Shown here: one piece after another, positions 32,909 through 41,707 of the stretch
Position numbering within the stretch: position 1 is the stretch's first letter
Layout of the letters: every line of letters starts with the position of its first letter
From: Haloferax massiliensis
GTDB lineage: Archaea > Halobacteriota > Halobacteria > Halobacteriales > Haloferacaceae
NCBI RefSeq assembly: GCF_001368915.1
Contig: NZ_CSTE01000002.1
Coordinates: forward strand, 699,881-749,484
DNA: 49,604 nt
Direction: 5' to 3'
Translations under genes and position numbers: made by a program
Notes under the pieces: generated by a model
The model's database searches: none
The model's input: only the letters and a program-made list of their open reading frames with translations
What the model was told of the DNA's origin: nothing

Positions 32909-33379
32909 ATGAGGGGCGAGTCGAACCGGACCCGAACGCGTGTGGAACGAACACCGGACGGGCGGCGACTGGCCGTCTCCCGGCGGATTTCGGCTCCCGC
33001 GGACGCGGCGTGGGACGTGTTAGTGTCGGTCGCCGACTGGCCCGACTGGGGGCCGAGCGTGTCGGCCGTCCGCGGCGTCGACGGGCGAATCGAGGCGGGA
33101 AGTCGAGGCGAGGTCCGCGTCGCCGGCGTCTGGGTCCCGTTCAGCATCGAGACGTGCGACGACGAGGCCCGTCGGTGGACGTGGCGCGTGGCCGGGGTTC
33201 GCGCGACGGGACATCGCGTGAACCCCATCGGTCTCGACCGCTGTGAGGTGGCGTTCGAAGTCCCGGTTCTCGCGGGGCCGTACGCCGCGGTCTGTGCGGT
33301 CGCGCTTCGCAGAATCGAGCGACTCGCGGCGCGGCGACCCGCGGGGGAGCCGCCGTCGGGTGACAGAGACCCCGAGTGA
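32909..33379 (+). CDS. SRPBCC-family (START-like) protein
   Basis: 156 residues. Starts MRGESNRTRTRVERTPDGRR; GGAG five bases before the ATG supports this start over one 23 codons upstream. The helix-grip pattern is visible: RRISAPADAAWDVLVSVADW, PDWGPSVSAVRGVDG, RWTWRVAGVRATGHRVNPIG. Probably binds a hydrophobic ligand or acts as polyketide-cyclase-like enzyme; substrate unknown. Ends 30 bp before a convergent gene. Confidence 0.78.
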   Translation: MRGESNRTRTRVERTPDGRRLAVSRRISAPADAAWDVLVSVADWPDWGPSVSAVRGVDGRIEAGSRGEVRVAGVWVPFSIETCDDEARRWTWRVAGVRATGHRVNPIGLDRCEVAFEVPVLAGPYAAVCAVALRRIERLAARRPAGEPPSGDRDPE

Positions 33380-33408
33380 GTGACCCCGAAACTGGGTCCG
33401 AACGCCGC

Positions 33409-34062
33409 TCAGAACGGACCGAGCAGGACGAACGCCGCGGCGACCGCCACGACGACCACGGCCGCGACGAGGAGCGCGAGCGCGCGACCGGAGCGGGCTT
33501 CCTCGGCGGCGTCCGCCTCGGCCGCGGCGCGGGCTTCCTCGGCGTCGATCTCGTCGACGATGTCCTCGAACTCCGGTTCGTGCGGCTCGTGATACTCGTC
33601 GATGATAGCCTCGTCGAGGTCGGCGTCTTCGAGCGCCTCTACGAGGTCGGGAAGCGCCACGAGGTCGATGGGGGCCTCGACCTCGCCGGGGTCGACGAGG
33701 AGGGCGCGGTCGCCGTCCTCGTCGGGTTCGTCGAGCTGTTCGTCGGCGGCGAACGCGAGCGCGAGGGTCTCCGCGGCCCGCGCTTCGTCGCCGGTCGTCA
33801 GGAGCGTCCCGTCGACGCCGCGGTCGTCGCAGCGCTCGGCGAACGCCTCGACGCTCCGGGCGTCGAACGCGGCTTCCACGTCTATCCAGACGACTTCGGT
33901 CGGTTGCGACTCCCTGTCGGGGGCCGCAAACAGGAACGTCCGCCCGTCGCGGACGCTCCGTTTCGTCCGCTCCCCGCGGGCCGCGCGGACCCGCTTGACG
34001 ACGGTCGCCGCGTCGTCGGTATCGAGAAACGAGAGCACGCTCGACAACGACACGTCGCTCAT
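33409..34062 (-). CDS. Tail-anchored acidic protein
   Basis: 217 residues with a soluble N-terminal domain (SLSSVLSFLDTDDAATVVKR, GRTFLFAAPDRESQPTEVVW, TLLTTGDEARAAETLALAFA), an acidic coiled stretch (EIDAEEARAAAEADAAEEA) and one C-terminal membrane helix (ALALLVAAVVVVAVAAAFVL). No family recognised; the layout is that of a cytoplasmic domain fixed to the membrane from its C-terminus. ATG at 34062 chosen over an 18-codon extension. Followed upstream by a flavin reductase gene in the same orientation. Confidence 0.7.
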   Translation of the reverse strand: MSDVSLSSVLSFLDTDDAATVVKRVRAARGERTKRSVRDGRTFLFAAPDRESQPTEVVWIDVEAAFDARSVEAFAERCDDRGVDGTLLTTGDEARAAETLALAFAADEQLDEPDEDGDRALLVDPGEVEAPIDLVALPDLVEALEDADLDEAIIDEYHEPHEPEFEDIVDEIDAEEARAAAEADAAEEARSGRALALLVAAVVVVAVAAAFVLLGPF

Positions 34063-34129
34063 TGTTCCGACAGACCGCGTATCTCGCGATAAAGCTTCGC
34101 GCCCCATTATCACCACGCGTAACTGGAGG

Positions 34130-34711
34130 TCAGTCCGGGCGAACGAGGTCGAACCGGTCGTCGGTCGTCGCGTACTCGCTGCCGGCGAGTCGGCCGACCG
34201 CGTCGAGTTTCGTCGTGTCGAGTTTGCCGTCGGTCAGCACCTCGTCGGCGACGTGCGCGTGGACGACCTCGCCGAGGACGAGCGTCGAAGAGCCGACCTC
34301 CATGCTGTCGTAGAGGGAGCACTCGAAGGCGACTTTGGCGTCGGCGACGCGCGGGGCGTCGACGCGGACGGCCTCGGCCTTCTCGATGCCGGCGTGGTCG
34401 AACTCGTCGACGCCGGACGGGACCGTCGCGGCCGTCTCGTTCATCGCCTCGACGACGTCTCGGGTGACGACGTTGACGACGAACTCGCCGCGCGAGACGG
34501 CGTTTCGCGGCGTGTCCTTCAGCGACGGACCGCGGCCGACCGGGGCGAAGACGACGACCGGCGGGTCGACGCTGGCGACGGTGAAGAAACTGTACGGCGC
34601 GAGGTTGTCGGCGTCGTCGCCGCGGGTGCTCACCCACGCGATGGGGCGGGGCACCACGGCCCCCGAAAGCAGGCGGTACGGCGAGCCGAAGGCGTCGGGC
34701 GCGCCGTCCAT
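34130..34711 (-). CDS. Flavin reductase / FMN-binding split-barrel protein
   Basis: 193 residues. SGAVVPRPIAWVSTRG, LAPYSFFTVASVDPPVVVFA, KDTPRNAVSRGEFVVNVVTR and KVAFECSLYDSMEVGSSTLV are the signatures of the DIM6/NTAB flavin reductase-like family that binds FMN. Likely reduces flavin for an oxygenase partner or acts as a small FMN oxidoreductase. ATG at 34711. Same orientation as doxX, 191 bp away. Confidence 0.87.
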   Translation of the reverse strand: MDGAPDAFGSPYRLLSGAVVPRPIAWVSTRGDDADNLAPYSFFTVASVDPPVVVFAPVGRGPSLKDTPRNAVSRGEFVVNVVTRDVVEAMNETAATVPSGVDEFDHAGIEKAEAVRVDAPRVADAKVAFECSLYDSMEVGSSTLVLGEVVHAHVADEVLTDGKLDTTKLDAVGRLAGSEYATTDDRFDLVRPD

Positions 34712-34902
34712 CAGCGACTCGCCTCCGCGGGCGGGCGCGGTCGGCTACTCGGCGGGAGGCGTGCGCGTATCGAATCCGGGATTGCGTGGGTCATGAACGG
34801 GAGTGTGGTGGGTTCGGACGCCGATGAATCTGTGGGACCGCGACGCGTCGGTCGTGCGTTCGGGGTTCGCGTCGAAAGTCGTGCGCGGGTCCGTCGGCGG
34901 AG

Positions 34903-35334
34903 TTAGAACAGCGTCAGGCCGACGGCGTAAGACCACGTCGTCCCGCTGAGCGCGAGGAAGACGAGCGCGCCGCCGAGCATGACGACGTTCTTGAGGAAGC
35001 CGGTCATCTCGGACTCCTGTTGGTCCTCGGGGACCGCCCAGAAGTTGTGGAACACCGGCGTCCCGACGAGGAGGAAGACGGCGACGGCCCCGGCGGCGAG
35101 CGCGGGGAAGACGCCGAGGACGATGCCGAGGCCGCCGAAGACGAGCATCCCGCCGGAGACGACGACACCGAGGCGGGGTGCCGGCAGGCCCTTCATCTCC
35201 GCGTAGCCGGTCATGTGGTCGAGGTTCATGAAGTGGTTGAGCCCCATGAACGCGAGCACCGCGCCGAAGAGGACGCGCGCGAGGAGGAACGCGACGTCCG
35301 CGCCGGGAGACGCGAACTGGAGCGCGACGCTCAT
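34903..35334 (-). CDS. DoxX family membrane protein
   Basis: 143 residues, four membrane helices (VAFLLARVLFGAVLAFMGLN, LGVVVSGGMLVFGGLGIVLG, LAAGAVAVFLLVGTPVF, KNVVMLGGALVFLALSG). DoxX proteins associate with quinone or thiol redox systems. ATG at 35334 overlaps the stop of a short upstream ORF (ATGA). The promoter to its right is unusually rich in dyads (35400-35460), so it is probably regulated. Confidence 0.82.
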   Translation of the reverse strand: MSVALQFASPGADVAFLLARVLFGAVLAFMGLNHFMNLDHMTGYAEMKGLPAPRLGVVVSGGMLVFGGLGIVLGVFPALAAGAVAVFLLVGTPVFHNFWAVPEDQQESEMTGFLKNVVMLGGALVFLALSGTTWSYAVGLTLF

Positions 35335-35396
35335 CTCGGAACCTCCGTCGCGGCGGTGGTCGTGTGGCGGTCCGTCGTCCGAAGAGCTACTATCAT
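35331..35396 (-). CDS. Possible 21-codon leader ORF coupled to doxX
   Basis: Reads MIVALRTTDRHTTTAATEVP then R and a TGA that overlaps the doxX ATG by 4 bp. The TATA box for doxX (CATATATCAG on the minus strand near 35420-35429) would place the transcript start about at the ATG of this ORF, so it could be translated from a leaderless mRNA with doxX reinitiating. It may be chance. Confidence 0.3.
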   Translation of the reverse strand: MIVALRTTDRHTTTAATEVPR

Positions 35397-35399
35397 TGC

Positions 35400-35460
35400 G
35401 TTACCTGGTACGAGACCGAACTGATATATGTGTTTGCTGACATACACGTTACCGGGTAAC
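35400..35460 (-). promoter_or_regulatory. doxX promoter with paired dyads
   Basis: GTTACCGGGTAAC (35448-35460) is a perfect 13-bp palindrome; GTTACCTGGTAC (35400-35411) is a near copy. They flank the TATA box TGATATATG (35422-35430). A third related half-site, CCGGTTACG, follows at 35472-35480. Arrangement fits binding of a dimeric regulator on both sides of the TATA. Confidence 0.6.
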
Positions 35461-35652
35461 CGCACAGGTATCCGGTTACGTCGGCGTCACCCAATTTCTA
35501 CAGCGTAGGTAGGTACTGATAGTCACTGTCGAGTTAGGGTGTTTAGTGGCTGACTGTGCCGGAACGTCACGCTCCGCCGTGCTATATGGTACATATATGG
35601 TATTCTAGTCCGACCCTCGAAAGATATACCCTGCTTGGCAGTAGATACCAAT

Positions 35653-36378
35653 ATGGGACGTGTCAATCATGATGAAAACGACCAGCGGAGAGTCTCGATT
35701 ATGACCGAGACGTGGGATTCCGCCGGGTATATCGCGAGCTCACGGTACCGTCTGGCCGTGTGTCGGTACCTCTCTGAGCACGGTTCGGGACTGCCGTCTC
35801 GAATCGCCGCGGAGACCGACCTCGCACAGCCCCACGTGTCTCGGGCGCTCTCCGAACTTCGGGAGCGAGGAATCGTCGAGCTGTTGGTGCCGGAATCACA
35901 GCAGAAAGGGCGACTCTACGGGCTGACGGACCTCGGCGAACTCGCCTACGAGCGGGTCGCCCTCGACCGGGAGGCGGACGTCACCGTCGTCGACGACGGC
36001 GAGTTCCCCATGCCCGAACTGGCCTCGGAGCTTCTGGAGACGTACGGGGACACCCTCCAGGCGGTCGCGTGGTGTGAGCCGGTACAGACGCGGATTCGGT
36101 TCTTCGAGCAGTCGCTTCTCGACCGCTACGACGAAGACACCGTCAAGACGCTCGTCGCGACGCTCACGAACGAGGAGGCCATCGACGAACCGCTCGAAGA
36201 CCTGCCCATCGGCGGGCCGGAACTCGTCGCGTTCGCCATCGACGACACGCTCATCGTCCGGGTCCCGCTCGAAGACGGCGTGAAACTGCTCGTCTCGCTC
36301 GACGCGAGTGTCGACGCGACGCTCAACGAACTCCGCGATACCTGTCGCCAGATGACGGCCGCGGTGCTCGACTCCTAA
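35653..36378 (+). CDS. Winged-helix transcriptional regulator
   Basis: 241 residues from the ATG at 35653, or 225 from 35701. N-terminal winged helix: YIASSRYRLAVCRYLSEHGS, PSRIAAETDLAQPHVSRALS, ELRERGIVELLVPE, KGRLYGLTDLGELAYERV. The C-terminal half (EPVQTRIRFFEQSLLDRYDE, LIVRVPLEDGVKLLVSLDAS) is a haloarchaeal response-type domain of unknown ligand. GATATACC about 28 bp before 35653 supports a leaderless start there, while GGAG upstream of 35701 supports the inner start. It is divergent from doxX and may bind the dyads between them. Confidence 0.78.
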   Translation: MGRVNHDENDQRRVSIMTETWDSAGYIASSRYRLAVCRYLSEHGSGLPSRIAAETDLAQPHVSRALSELRERGIVELLVPESQQKGRLYGLTDLGELAYERVALDREADVTVVDDGEFPMPELASELLETYGDTLQAVAWCEPVQTRIRFFEQSLLDRYDEDTVKTLVATLTNEEAIDEPLEDLPIGGPELVAFAIDDTLIVRVPLEDGVKLLVSLDASVDATLNELRDTCRQMTAAVLDS

Positions 36379-36418
36379 CCCGGAGCGTTTCTTCCCCTTC
36401 GGGGACGTAGCTCGGTCC

Positions 36419-37216
36419 GTGCCACAGCGATTATGCCCCGTCGTCGGCGTCGACGGCTGTCGGTCCGGCTGGGTGTGCGCCGTCGCCGCCGCGGGCGGCC
36501 TCTCCGTGCGAGTCGTCGCCGACTTCGCCGCCGTCTGGGACCTCGCCCGCGAGCGCGACGCCGCGCGAGTGCTCGTCGACATCCCTATCGGCTTGCCCGA
36601 CGCCGCCCGCCGGGCGTGCGACCGCGAGGCCCGCGAGCGACTCGGCTCTCGGGCCGCCACCGTCTTCTTCGCGCCCGTCCGGGCCGTCCTCGCCGCCGAC
36701 TCCCACGAGGCGGCCAGCGCGGCCAACCGCGAGCGGACCGGGGCGGGCCTCTCCATTCAGGCGTGGAACCTCGTGCCCAAGATTCGCGAGGCCGACGCCG
36801 TCCTCCGGGAGACGCCGCGCGCTCGTGAGCGAGTGTTCGAATCGCACCCCGAACTCGCCTTTGCCGCGTTCGCCGGGGAACCCCTCTCGGAACCGAAATC
36901 GACGCCCGAGGGGCGCGCCCGCCGCCTCGACGCGCTCGGGACGGCGTTCGCCGGAGGCGACTCCGGCGACCGCGGTCCGGGAGCCGATGCGACGGACGGG
37001 CGGGGCTTCGACGCCGAGCGCGCCTACCGCGAGGCGCTGGACCGGACGCTCCGCCGCGACGTCGCCCGCGACGACGTCCTCGACGCCCTCGCCCTCGCCG
37101 CCGCGGCCCGGCGGCCCCTCGCGACGCTCCCGAGCGACCCGCCGACAGACGCCGCCGGACTGAAGATGGCGATTCGCGTCCCGACGGACGCCCGTCGTCG
37201 AACTCCCTCAGATTGA
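36419..37216 (+). CDS. DUF429 family protein
   Basis: 265 residues. VVGVDGCRSGWVCAVAAAGG at the start, VLVDIPIGLPDAARRACD, then IQAWNLVPKIREADAVLRE and VFESHPELAFAAFAGEPLSE match the DUF429 (predicted RNase H-fold nuclease) family. The Asp residues in GVDGCRSG and LVDIPIG, and the Glu/His in ESHPE, are candidate metal ligands. GTG start at 36419. Function unproven. Confidence 0.82.
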   Translation: MPQRLCPVVGVDGCRSGWVCAVAAAGGLSVRVVADFAAVWDLARERDAARVLVDIPIGLPDAARRACDREARERLGSRAATVFFAPVRAVLAADSHEAASAANRERTGAGLSIQAWNLVPKIREADAVLRETPRARERVFESHPELAFAAFAGEPLSEPKSTPEGRARRLDALGTAFAGGDSGDRGPGADATDGRGFDAERAYREALDRTLRRDVARDDVLDALALAAAARRPLATLPSDPPTDAAGLKMAIRVPTDARRRTPSD

Positions 37217-37576
37217 CAATCTCGTATAGATAGCCTCGATATCTTGAAGTAAACAAGTATATAGACAACAATAGTGTTGGGTATTCTCTGAGGAGAAGAT
37301 ATTTATGCTCAGTGTTCAATCCAACAACTGGCGCGACCCGCTGTCGCCACCACGGAATATCCAGCCCAGCCCAACGCGTGATTCAGTGCCAGTACGCAGT
37401 CGGTCGCGCCTCCCGCTGCCTCTACTCGGGTTCGACGACCCCGCCCCGGTCTCGAACCCGACCGTTTCCACGCACTGAGCGTCTGCCTCGGTCGGCGTGT
37501 CGCCCTGTCGCCACCGGACGCCGAGTCCCGCGTCTCCGGCCCGAAGCTACATCTACGGCCCATCCTAACCCCGCGT
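37217..37576. other. AT-rich intergenic region
   Basis: About 360 bp. The first 100 bp are AT-rich (GTATATAGACAACAATAG near 37258, AGATATTTATGC near 37297); the rest is GC-rich without a credible gene. AGATATTTATGC could be the TATA box of a long-leader transcript into the next gene or of an RNA. I see no conserved RNA structure. Confidence 0.4.
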
Positions 37577-38020
37577 ATGTACACCGGCAGGACGGACCAG
37601 CCCTGCTGTCTCTGCGACGACCCGAAGACGGTCGCCCGCATCGCGGTCCCCCCGCGAGCGGTGACGCTCATGGAGAACGCCGCCCCCATCGCGTGGCGCG
37701 ACATCGTCGGCGACGTGACGCTCCAGTTCTGCGAGAGCGACTGGGAACTCGTCACCGAGCTGGTCCTGGACCTCGGCATGCACCCGCTTTCGCGGTGTAA
37801 CGTCGCCCGCGCGGACTTCAGCATCCGCGAGGACTTCGAGGCGCTCCTGAACAGCACCCGCGACGAACCCGACCAGACCGAGCAGGAAGACCGCATGCTC
37901 GCCGCGGCCCGCGCCGCCATCGACGACGCGGACGACCCGATGGTCGAGGAACGCGACCTCGTCGAGGCGCACGTCGTGGTCCGCGCGATGGCCGAACTCG
38001 GCGTCGACCGGCCGGCGTGA
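37577..38020 (+). CDS. Hypothetical protein with N-terminal cysteine cluster
   Basis: 147 residues. QPCCLCDDPKTVARIAVPPR has three cysteines near residues 10-13, and a further Cys occurs in LQFCESDWELV and SRCNVARADF; together they may bind zinc. The rest is acidic and helical (EDFEALLNSTRDEPDQTEQE, RMLAAARAAIDDADD). Not recognised. It ends 12 bp before a convergent gene. Confidence 0.7.
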   Translation: MYTGRTDQPCCLCDDPKTVARIAVPPRAVTLMENAAPIAWRDIVGDVTLQFCESDWELVTELVLDLGMHPLSRCNVARADFSIREDFEALLNSTRDEPDQTEQEDRMLAAARAAIDDADDPMVEERDLVEAHVVVRAMAELGVDRPA

Positions 38021-38032
38021 GTCGGGGGGCGC

Positions 38033-38273
38033 TCACACGCCGGTTCCCACGCCGAACAGCCGCGTCGACCCCCACGTGAGCACGACGATGCCGACGATGA
38101 AGACCGCGAGCGCCGTCATCATCGGAAACGGGGCGAGCGACGGCCCGGCGAAAAACGGCCCGCGGACGATGAGGAACGCGGTGCCCGCCGCGAGGCCGAG
38201 TCCGACGCTCGTCACGAGCGAAAAAAAACAGTTTGGCGACGCCGATTCCCCGCGTGTCGTTCCGGAAGCGCAT
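38033..38273 (-). pseudogene. Two-helix membrane protein, frameshifted at a poly-T run
   Basis: The start MRFRNDTRGIGVAKLFF and the continuation SLVTSVGLGLAAGTAFLIVR, APFPMMTALAVFIVGIVVL, TWGSTRLFGVGTGV lie in different frames, joined at eight T on the coding strand (plus-strand A run 38221-38228). Removing one base gives a 79-residue protein with two membrane helices and a normal stop. Looks like a homopolymer error or slippage rather than decay, since both halves are otherwise clean. Confidence 0.72.
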
Positions 38274-38349
38274 GGGGACAGGTCCCCCGAACCCCGCTTG
38301 AACGATTTGGCCGTCTCGTTGATGTTATCGGCCGGTTGTCGGGTTCTCG

Positions 38350-38634
38350 TCAGCGTTCGATTCGAAAGCCGGTCTCGCCGTCCGGCTCCTCGTAGGTGAC
38401 GTCCACGTCCTCGACGGTCGCCATCGGACTCCCCTCGTGGCACCACTCGACCATCGCCTCCACGTCGTCGCGGGGGCCCTCGAAGACGGCCTCGACGCGG
38501 CCGTCCGAGAGGTTCTTCACCCAGCCGTCGACGCCGCGGTCGCGGGCGGTGTCGCGGGTCGTCGCCCGGTAGTAGACGCCCTGTACGTTCCCGGAGACGT
38601 ATACGTGCGCGCGAGTTCGACCGTGTTCGCTCAT
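38350..38634 (-). CDS. acyP: Acylphosphatase
   Basis: 94 residues. Hydrolyses acyl phosphates. Active-site loop VSGNVQGVYYRATTRDTARD (Arg in YYR) and GWVKNLSDGRVEAVFEG (Asn in VKN) are intact. The ATG at 38634 gives the standard length; the frame upstream is spurious. Monocistronic, divergent from the mutase gene. Confidence 0.93.
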   Translation of the reverse strand: MSEHGRTRAHVYVSGNVQGVYYRATTRDTARDRGVDGWVKNLSDGRVEAVFEGPRDDVEAMVEWCHEGSPMATVEDVDVTYEEPDGETGFRIER

Positions 38635-38807
38635 GGCCACCGTTTCGTCCGCCGCCGTCAAAGGCGTGCTGCCTCGGGCGGTCGATTCGGCGACTCGTCC
38701 GGGGGCCGATTTTCGTCTCCCAAAGCCCCCCGACCGACCCGTGCGCCCGCCTCGCACGCGTCCCCCGAACCGTCAGCATCTAAGTACGACCCACCCAACG
38801 CTGGACT

Positions 38808-40169
38808 ATGGAACTCTTCGGCACCGCCGGTATCCGCGGGAGCGCGACGGAGCGAGTCACGCCGGAACTCGCCCTCAGCGTCGGCCGCGCCGCCGGCCGC
38901 GCCGCGCTCGAATCGGACGCTCCCGCCGAGTTCGTCGTCGGCCGCGACGGACGGACGACCGGGCAGGGCCTCGCCGCCGCCGTCGAGGCCGGCCTGCTCT
39001 CCGCCGGCGCTGACGTGACCCGCGTGGGCGTCGTCCCGACGCCGGCGCTCGCGTTCGCCTCGCGGGGTCGCCGCGGCGTCATGCTCACCGCCTCGCACAA
39101 CCCGCCGACGGACAACGGCATCAAGATGTTCGTCGACGGTCAGGAGTACGACCGCGACCTCGAACGCGACATCGAGACGCGGGTCGAGGCAGACGCACCC
39201 CCGACCGACTGGGACGACTGGGGCGCGACGGGGACGAGCGGCGTCCTCGACGCCTACCGCGACGCGATCGTCGAGTTCGCCGGGCGACACGGGGCGGACC
39301 TCGACGGTCTCAGCGTCGCCGTCGACTGCGGCAACGGGATGTCCGCGCTCGGCACGCCGCAGGTGCTCCGCGACCTCGGCGCGCGCGTCGTCACGCTCAA
39401 CGGGCAGATAGACGGCCACTTCCCCGGCCGCGAGTCGAAGCCGACGCCCGAGACGCTCGCGGACCTCATCGCGTTCGTCGCCGACGGCGACTTCGACTTC
39501 GGCATCGGTCACGACGGCGACGCCGACCGCATCGTCATCATCGACGGGAACGGCGAGGTCGTCCACGAGGACACCGTCATCGCCATCGTCGCCGAGCACT
39601 ACGTCCGCGTCTCCGACGCCGAGGACCCGGTCGTCGTCACGACGCCGAACGCCTCGGGCCGCATCGACGAGCGGGTCCGCGAGGCCGGGGGCCGCGTCGA
39701 GCGGGTCCGCCTCGGCGCGCTCCACGAGGGCATCGCCAGCGCCCGCGCCGACGGCGGCGACGTGGTGTTCGCGGCCGAGCCGTGGAAGCACATCCACCCG
39801 TCGTTCGGCGGGTGGATAGACGGCGTCGCGTCGGCGGCGCTCATCGCCCGCCTCGCCGCCGAGTCCGGCATGGCCGGCCTGCGCGAACCGGTCACGGAGC
39901 GCCCGTACCGCAAGGTGAGCGTCCCCTGCCCCGACGAGAAGAAGCGGGCGGCGATGGCGGCGCTCGAAGCCTCGCTCCCCGACGCGATGGCCCCCGAGTC
40001 GGTCGACACCGAGTACGGCGTCCGACTGGAGTTCGCCGACGCGTCGTGGACGCTGGTCCGCCCGTCCGGCACGGAACCCTACATCCGGGTGTACGCGGAG
40101 GCCGACGACGTGGACGCGCTCGTCGACGAGGTGACGGCCGTCGTCGAGGGCGAAATCGAAGCCGCCTGA
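38808..40169 (+). CDS. glmM: Phosphoglucosamine mutase / phosphomannomutase
   Basis: 453 residues, alpha-D-phosphohexomutase superfamily. Interconverts 6-phospho and 1-phospho hexoses (glucosamine or mannose). FGTAGIRGSATERVTPELAL at the start; phosphoserine loop MLTASHNPPTDNGIKMF near residue 90; metal loop FGIGHDGDADRIVIID near 232; phosphate-binding RPSGTEPYIRVYAE near 420. The family has several substrates; the N-terminus suggests GlmM but PMM activity is possible. ATG at 38808, about 30 bp after a TTTAAG-poor promoter region. Confidence 0.85.
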   Translation: MELFGTAGIRGSATERVTPELALSVGRAAGRAALESDAPAEFVVGRDGRTTGQGLAAAVEAGLLSAGADVTRVGVVPTPALAFASRGRRGVMLTASHNPPTDNGIKMFVDGQEYDRDLERDIETRVEADAPPTDWDDWGATGTSGVLDAYRDAIVEFAGRHGADLDGLSVAVDCGNGMSALGTPQVLRDLGARVVTLNGQIDGHFPGRESKPTPETLADLIAFVADGDFDFGIGHDGDADRIVIIDGNGEVVHEDTVIAIVAEHYVRVSDAEDPVVVTTPNASGRIDERVREAGGRVERVRLGALHEGIASARADGGDVVFAAEPWKHIHPSFGGWIDGVASAALIARLAAESGMAGLREPVTERPYRKVSVPCPDEKKRAAMAALEASLPDAMAPESVDTEYGVRLEFADASWTLVRPSGTEPYIRVYAEADDVDALVDEVTAVVEGEIEAA

Positions 40170-40307
40170 GCGGACTCCGAGGAGGGTTCCCCGGCGCACG
40201 CGACCCGGTGCGCCCCGAACTCGACGCCCGTGGACGTGAACCGGGGTCCCGTTCTCGACGATTTGCAATCGTGGTGATGCGACGCCGCTGAAACCGCGAA
40301 ACGACAC

Positions 40308-40315
40308 CTTTATGC
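40308..40315 (+). promoter_or_regulatory. Promoter of the BMP-type importer operon
   Basis: CTTTATGC (40308-40315) is a TATA box 39-46 bp before the lipoprotein ATG, giving a short leader of about 17 bases. Confidence 0.5.
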
Positions 40316-40353
40316 AATTTTCGCGGCCCCTGTCTCAATAGGAGTTCATACAT

Positions 40354-41484
40354 ATGGACAGACGTTCTTTTGTCAAAGCGGCAGGGGTCGCGGGCATCGC
40401 GGGCCTCGCAGGTTGTACCGGCGGTCCGTCCGAGGGGAGCCAAGAGACGACCGAGGCGACGACCGAGTCGTCCGGCGGTGAGGAGACCACGACGAGCGAG
40501 CAGACGACCGAGTCGTCCGGTTCGGCGGCCAACGTCGGCATGGTCTACGCGCTCGGCGGTCTCGGTGACAAGTCGTTCAACGACGCCGCGAAGCGCGGCA
40601 TCGAGCAGGCGGAATCGGAACTCGGCATCGCCTACGACGAGGCTCAGCCCTCGGCGGCGGAGGAGTTCCCGCAGTTCCAGCGCCGGTTCGCGCAGTCGTC
40701 GAACCCGGACTACGACCTCGTGTCGTGTATCGGCTACGCGCAGAAGTCCGCCCTCTCCGAAACCGCGCCGAGTTTCTCGGACCAGCAGTTCATGATCGTC
40801 GACGACGTGGTCGACGAGGACAACGTGGCGAGCTACCTGTTCCGCGAGGAGCAGGGCTCGTTCCAGGTCGGCTACCTCGCCGGCCTCATCACGACCCAGG
40901 AGTTCTCGGCCGGCTCCGGCTCGACGACGCCCGACTCGAAGAGCGTCGGCTTCGTCGGCGGCACCGAGACCGACCTCATCCGCAAGTTCCAGGCCGGCTA
41001 CGAGGCCGGTGTGGCGCACGCGGACGAGGAGATATCCGTCGACGTGGCCTACGTCGGGTCGTTCTCCGACTCCGCGAAGGGGAAGGAGATAGCCACCTCG
41101 ATGTACGACAACGGCGCGGACGTCGTCTACCACGCGGCCGGGGGCAGCGGCCTCGGCGTCTTCCAGGCGGCCAAAGAACAGGGTAAGTTCGCCATCGGCG
41201 TCGACTCCGACCAGTCGCAGACCGAGCCGAACTACGCCGACGTCATTCTCGCCTCGATGGTCAAGCGCGTCGAGTCGGCGGTGTACACCTCCGTCGAGAA
41301 CGTCGTCAACGACGAGTTCAACGGCGGTTCCACCACGACCCTCGGCCTCGAAGAGGACGGCGTCGCCGCCGTCTACGGCGCGGAACTCGGTTCCGAAATC
41401 CCGCAGGACGTCAAGGACGCGCTCTCCGAGTCCCGCGAGGCCATCATCGCCGGCGACATCGAGATTCCGACGACGACCGAGTAA
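40354..41484 (+). CDS. BMP-family substrate-binding lipoprotein
   Basis: 376 residues. Twin-arginine leader MDRRSFVKAAGVAGIAGLAG with lipobox LAGC, then a Thr/Ser/Glu-rich linker, typical haloarchaeal Tat lipoprotein. The BMP/PnrA fold follows: VGMVYALGGLGDKSFNDAAK, YDLVSCIGYAQKSALSETAP, SFQVGYLAGLITTQ, ADVVYHAAGGSGLGVFQAAK, FAIGVDSDQSQTEPNY. Such proteins bind nucleosides. It is the first gene of a four-gene importer. ATG at 40354. Confidence 0.9.
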   Translation: MDRRSFVKAAGVAGIAGLAGCTGGPSEGSQETTEATTESSGGEETTTSEQTTESSGSAANVGMVYALGGLGDKSFNDAAKRGIEQAESELGIAYDEAQPSAAEEFPQFQRRFAQSSNPDYDLVSCIGYAQKSALSETAPSFSDQQFMIVDDVVDEDNVASYLFREEQGSFQVGYLAGLITTQEFSAGSGSTTPDSKSVGFVGGTETDLIRKFQAGYEAGVAHADEEISVDVAYVGSFSDSAKGKEIATSMYDNGADVVYHAAGGSGLGVFQAAKEQGKFAIGVDSDQSQTEPNYADVILASMVKRVESAVYTSVENVVNDEFNGGSTTTLGLEEDGVAAVYGAELGSEIPQDVKDALSESREAIIAGDIEIPTTTE

Positions 41485-41707
41485 CGCCGCACTCGACGCT
41501 CGCAGTTCTTTCGACGCCGCGCCCCGAGCGACTGCGTCCGGGATGAAGGAGTCAATATTGCCGATTCCGCACCGCGCGTAGTCGAACATGCCCGCGGGTT
41601 GAACAGTTCGAACTCCCCGATAACCGCCGCGACGCTCCGTGTGGACCACTCCCGCGCCGACTCGAATCCCACGAGTTTAAGCGAACCCCCCCGAAAAAAG
41701 GGTCAAG

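Noticed and set aside
37312-37800. 162-codon open frame across the intergenic region and the next gene
   Set aside because: It overlaps the cysteine-cluster protein gene in another frame and becomes arginine/histidine-rich there.
38658-40307. 549-codon open frame on the minus strand
   Set aside because: Antisense to the hexose-phosphate mutase, which shows all catalytic motifs.
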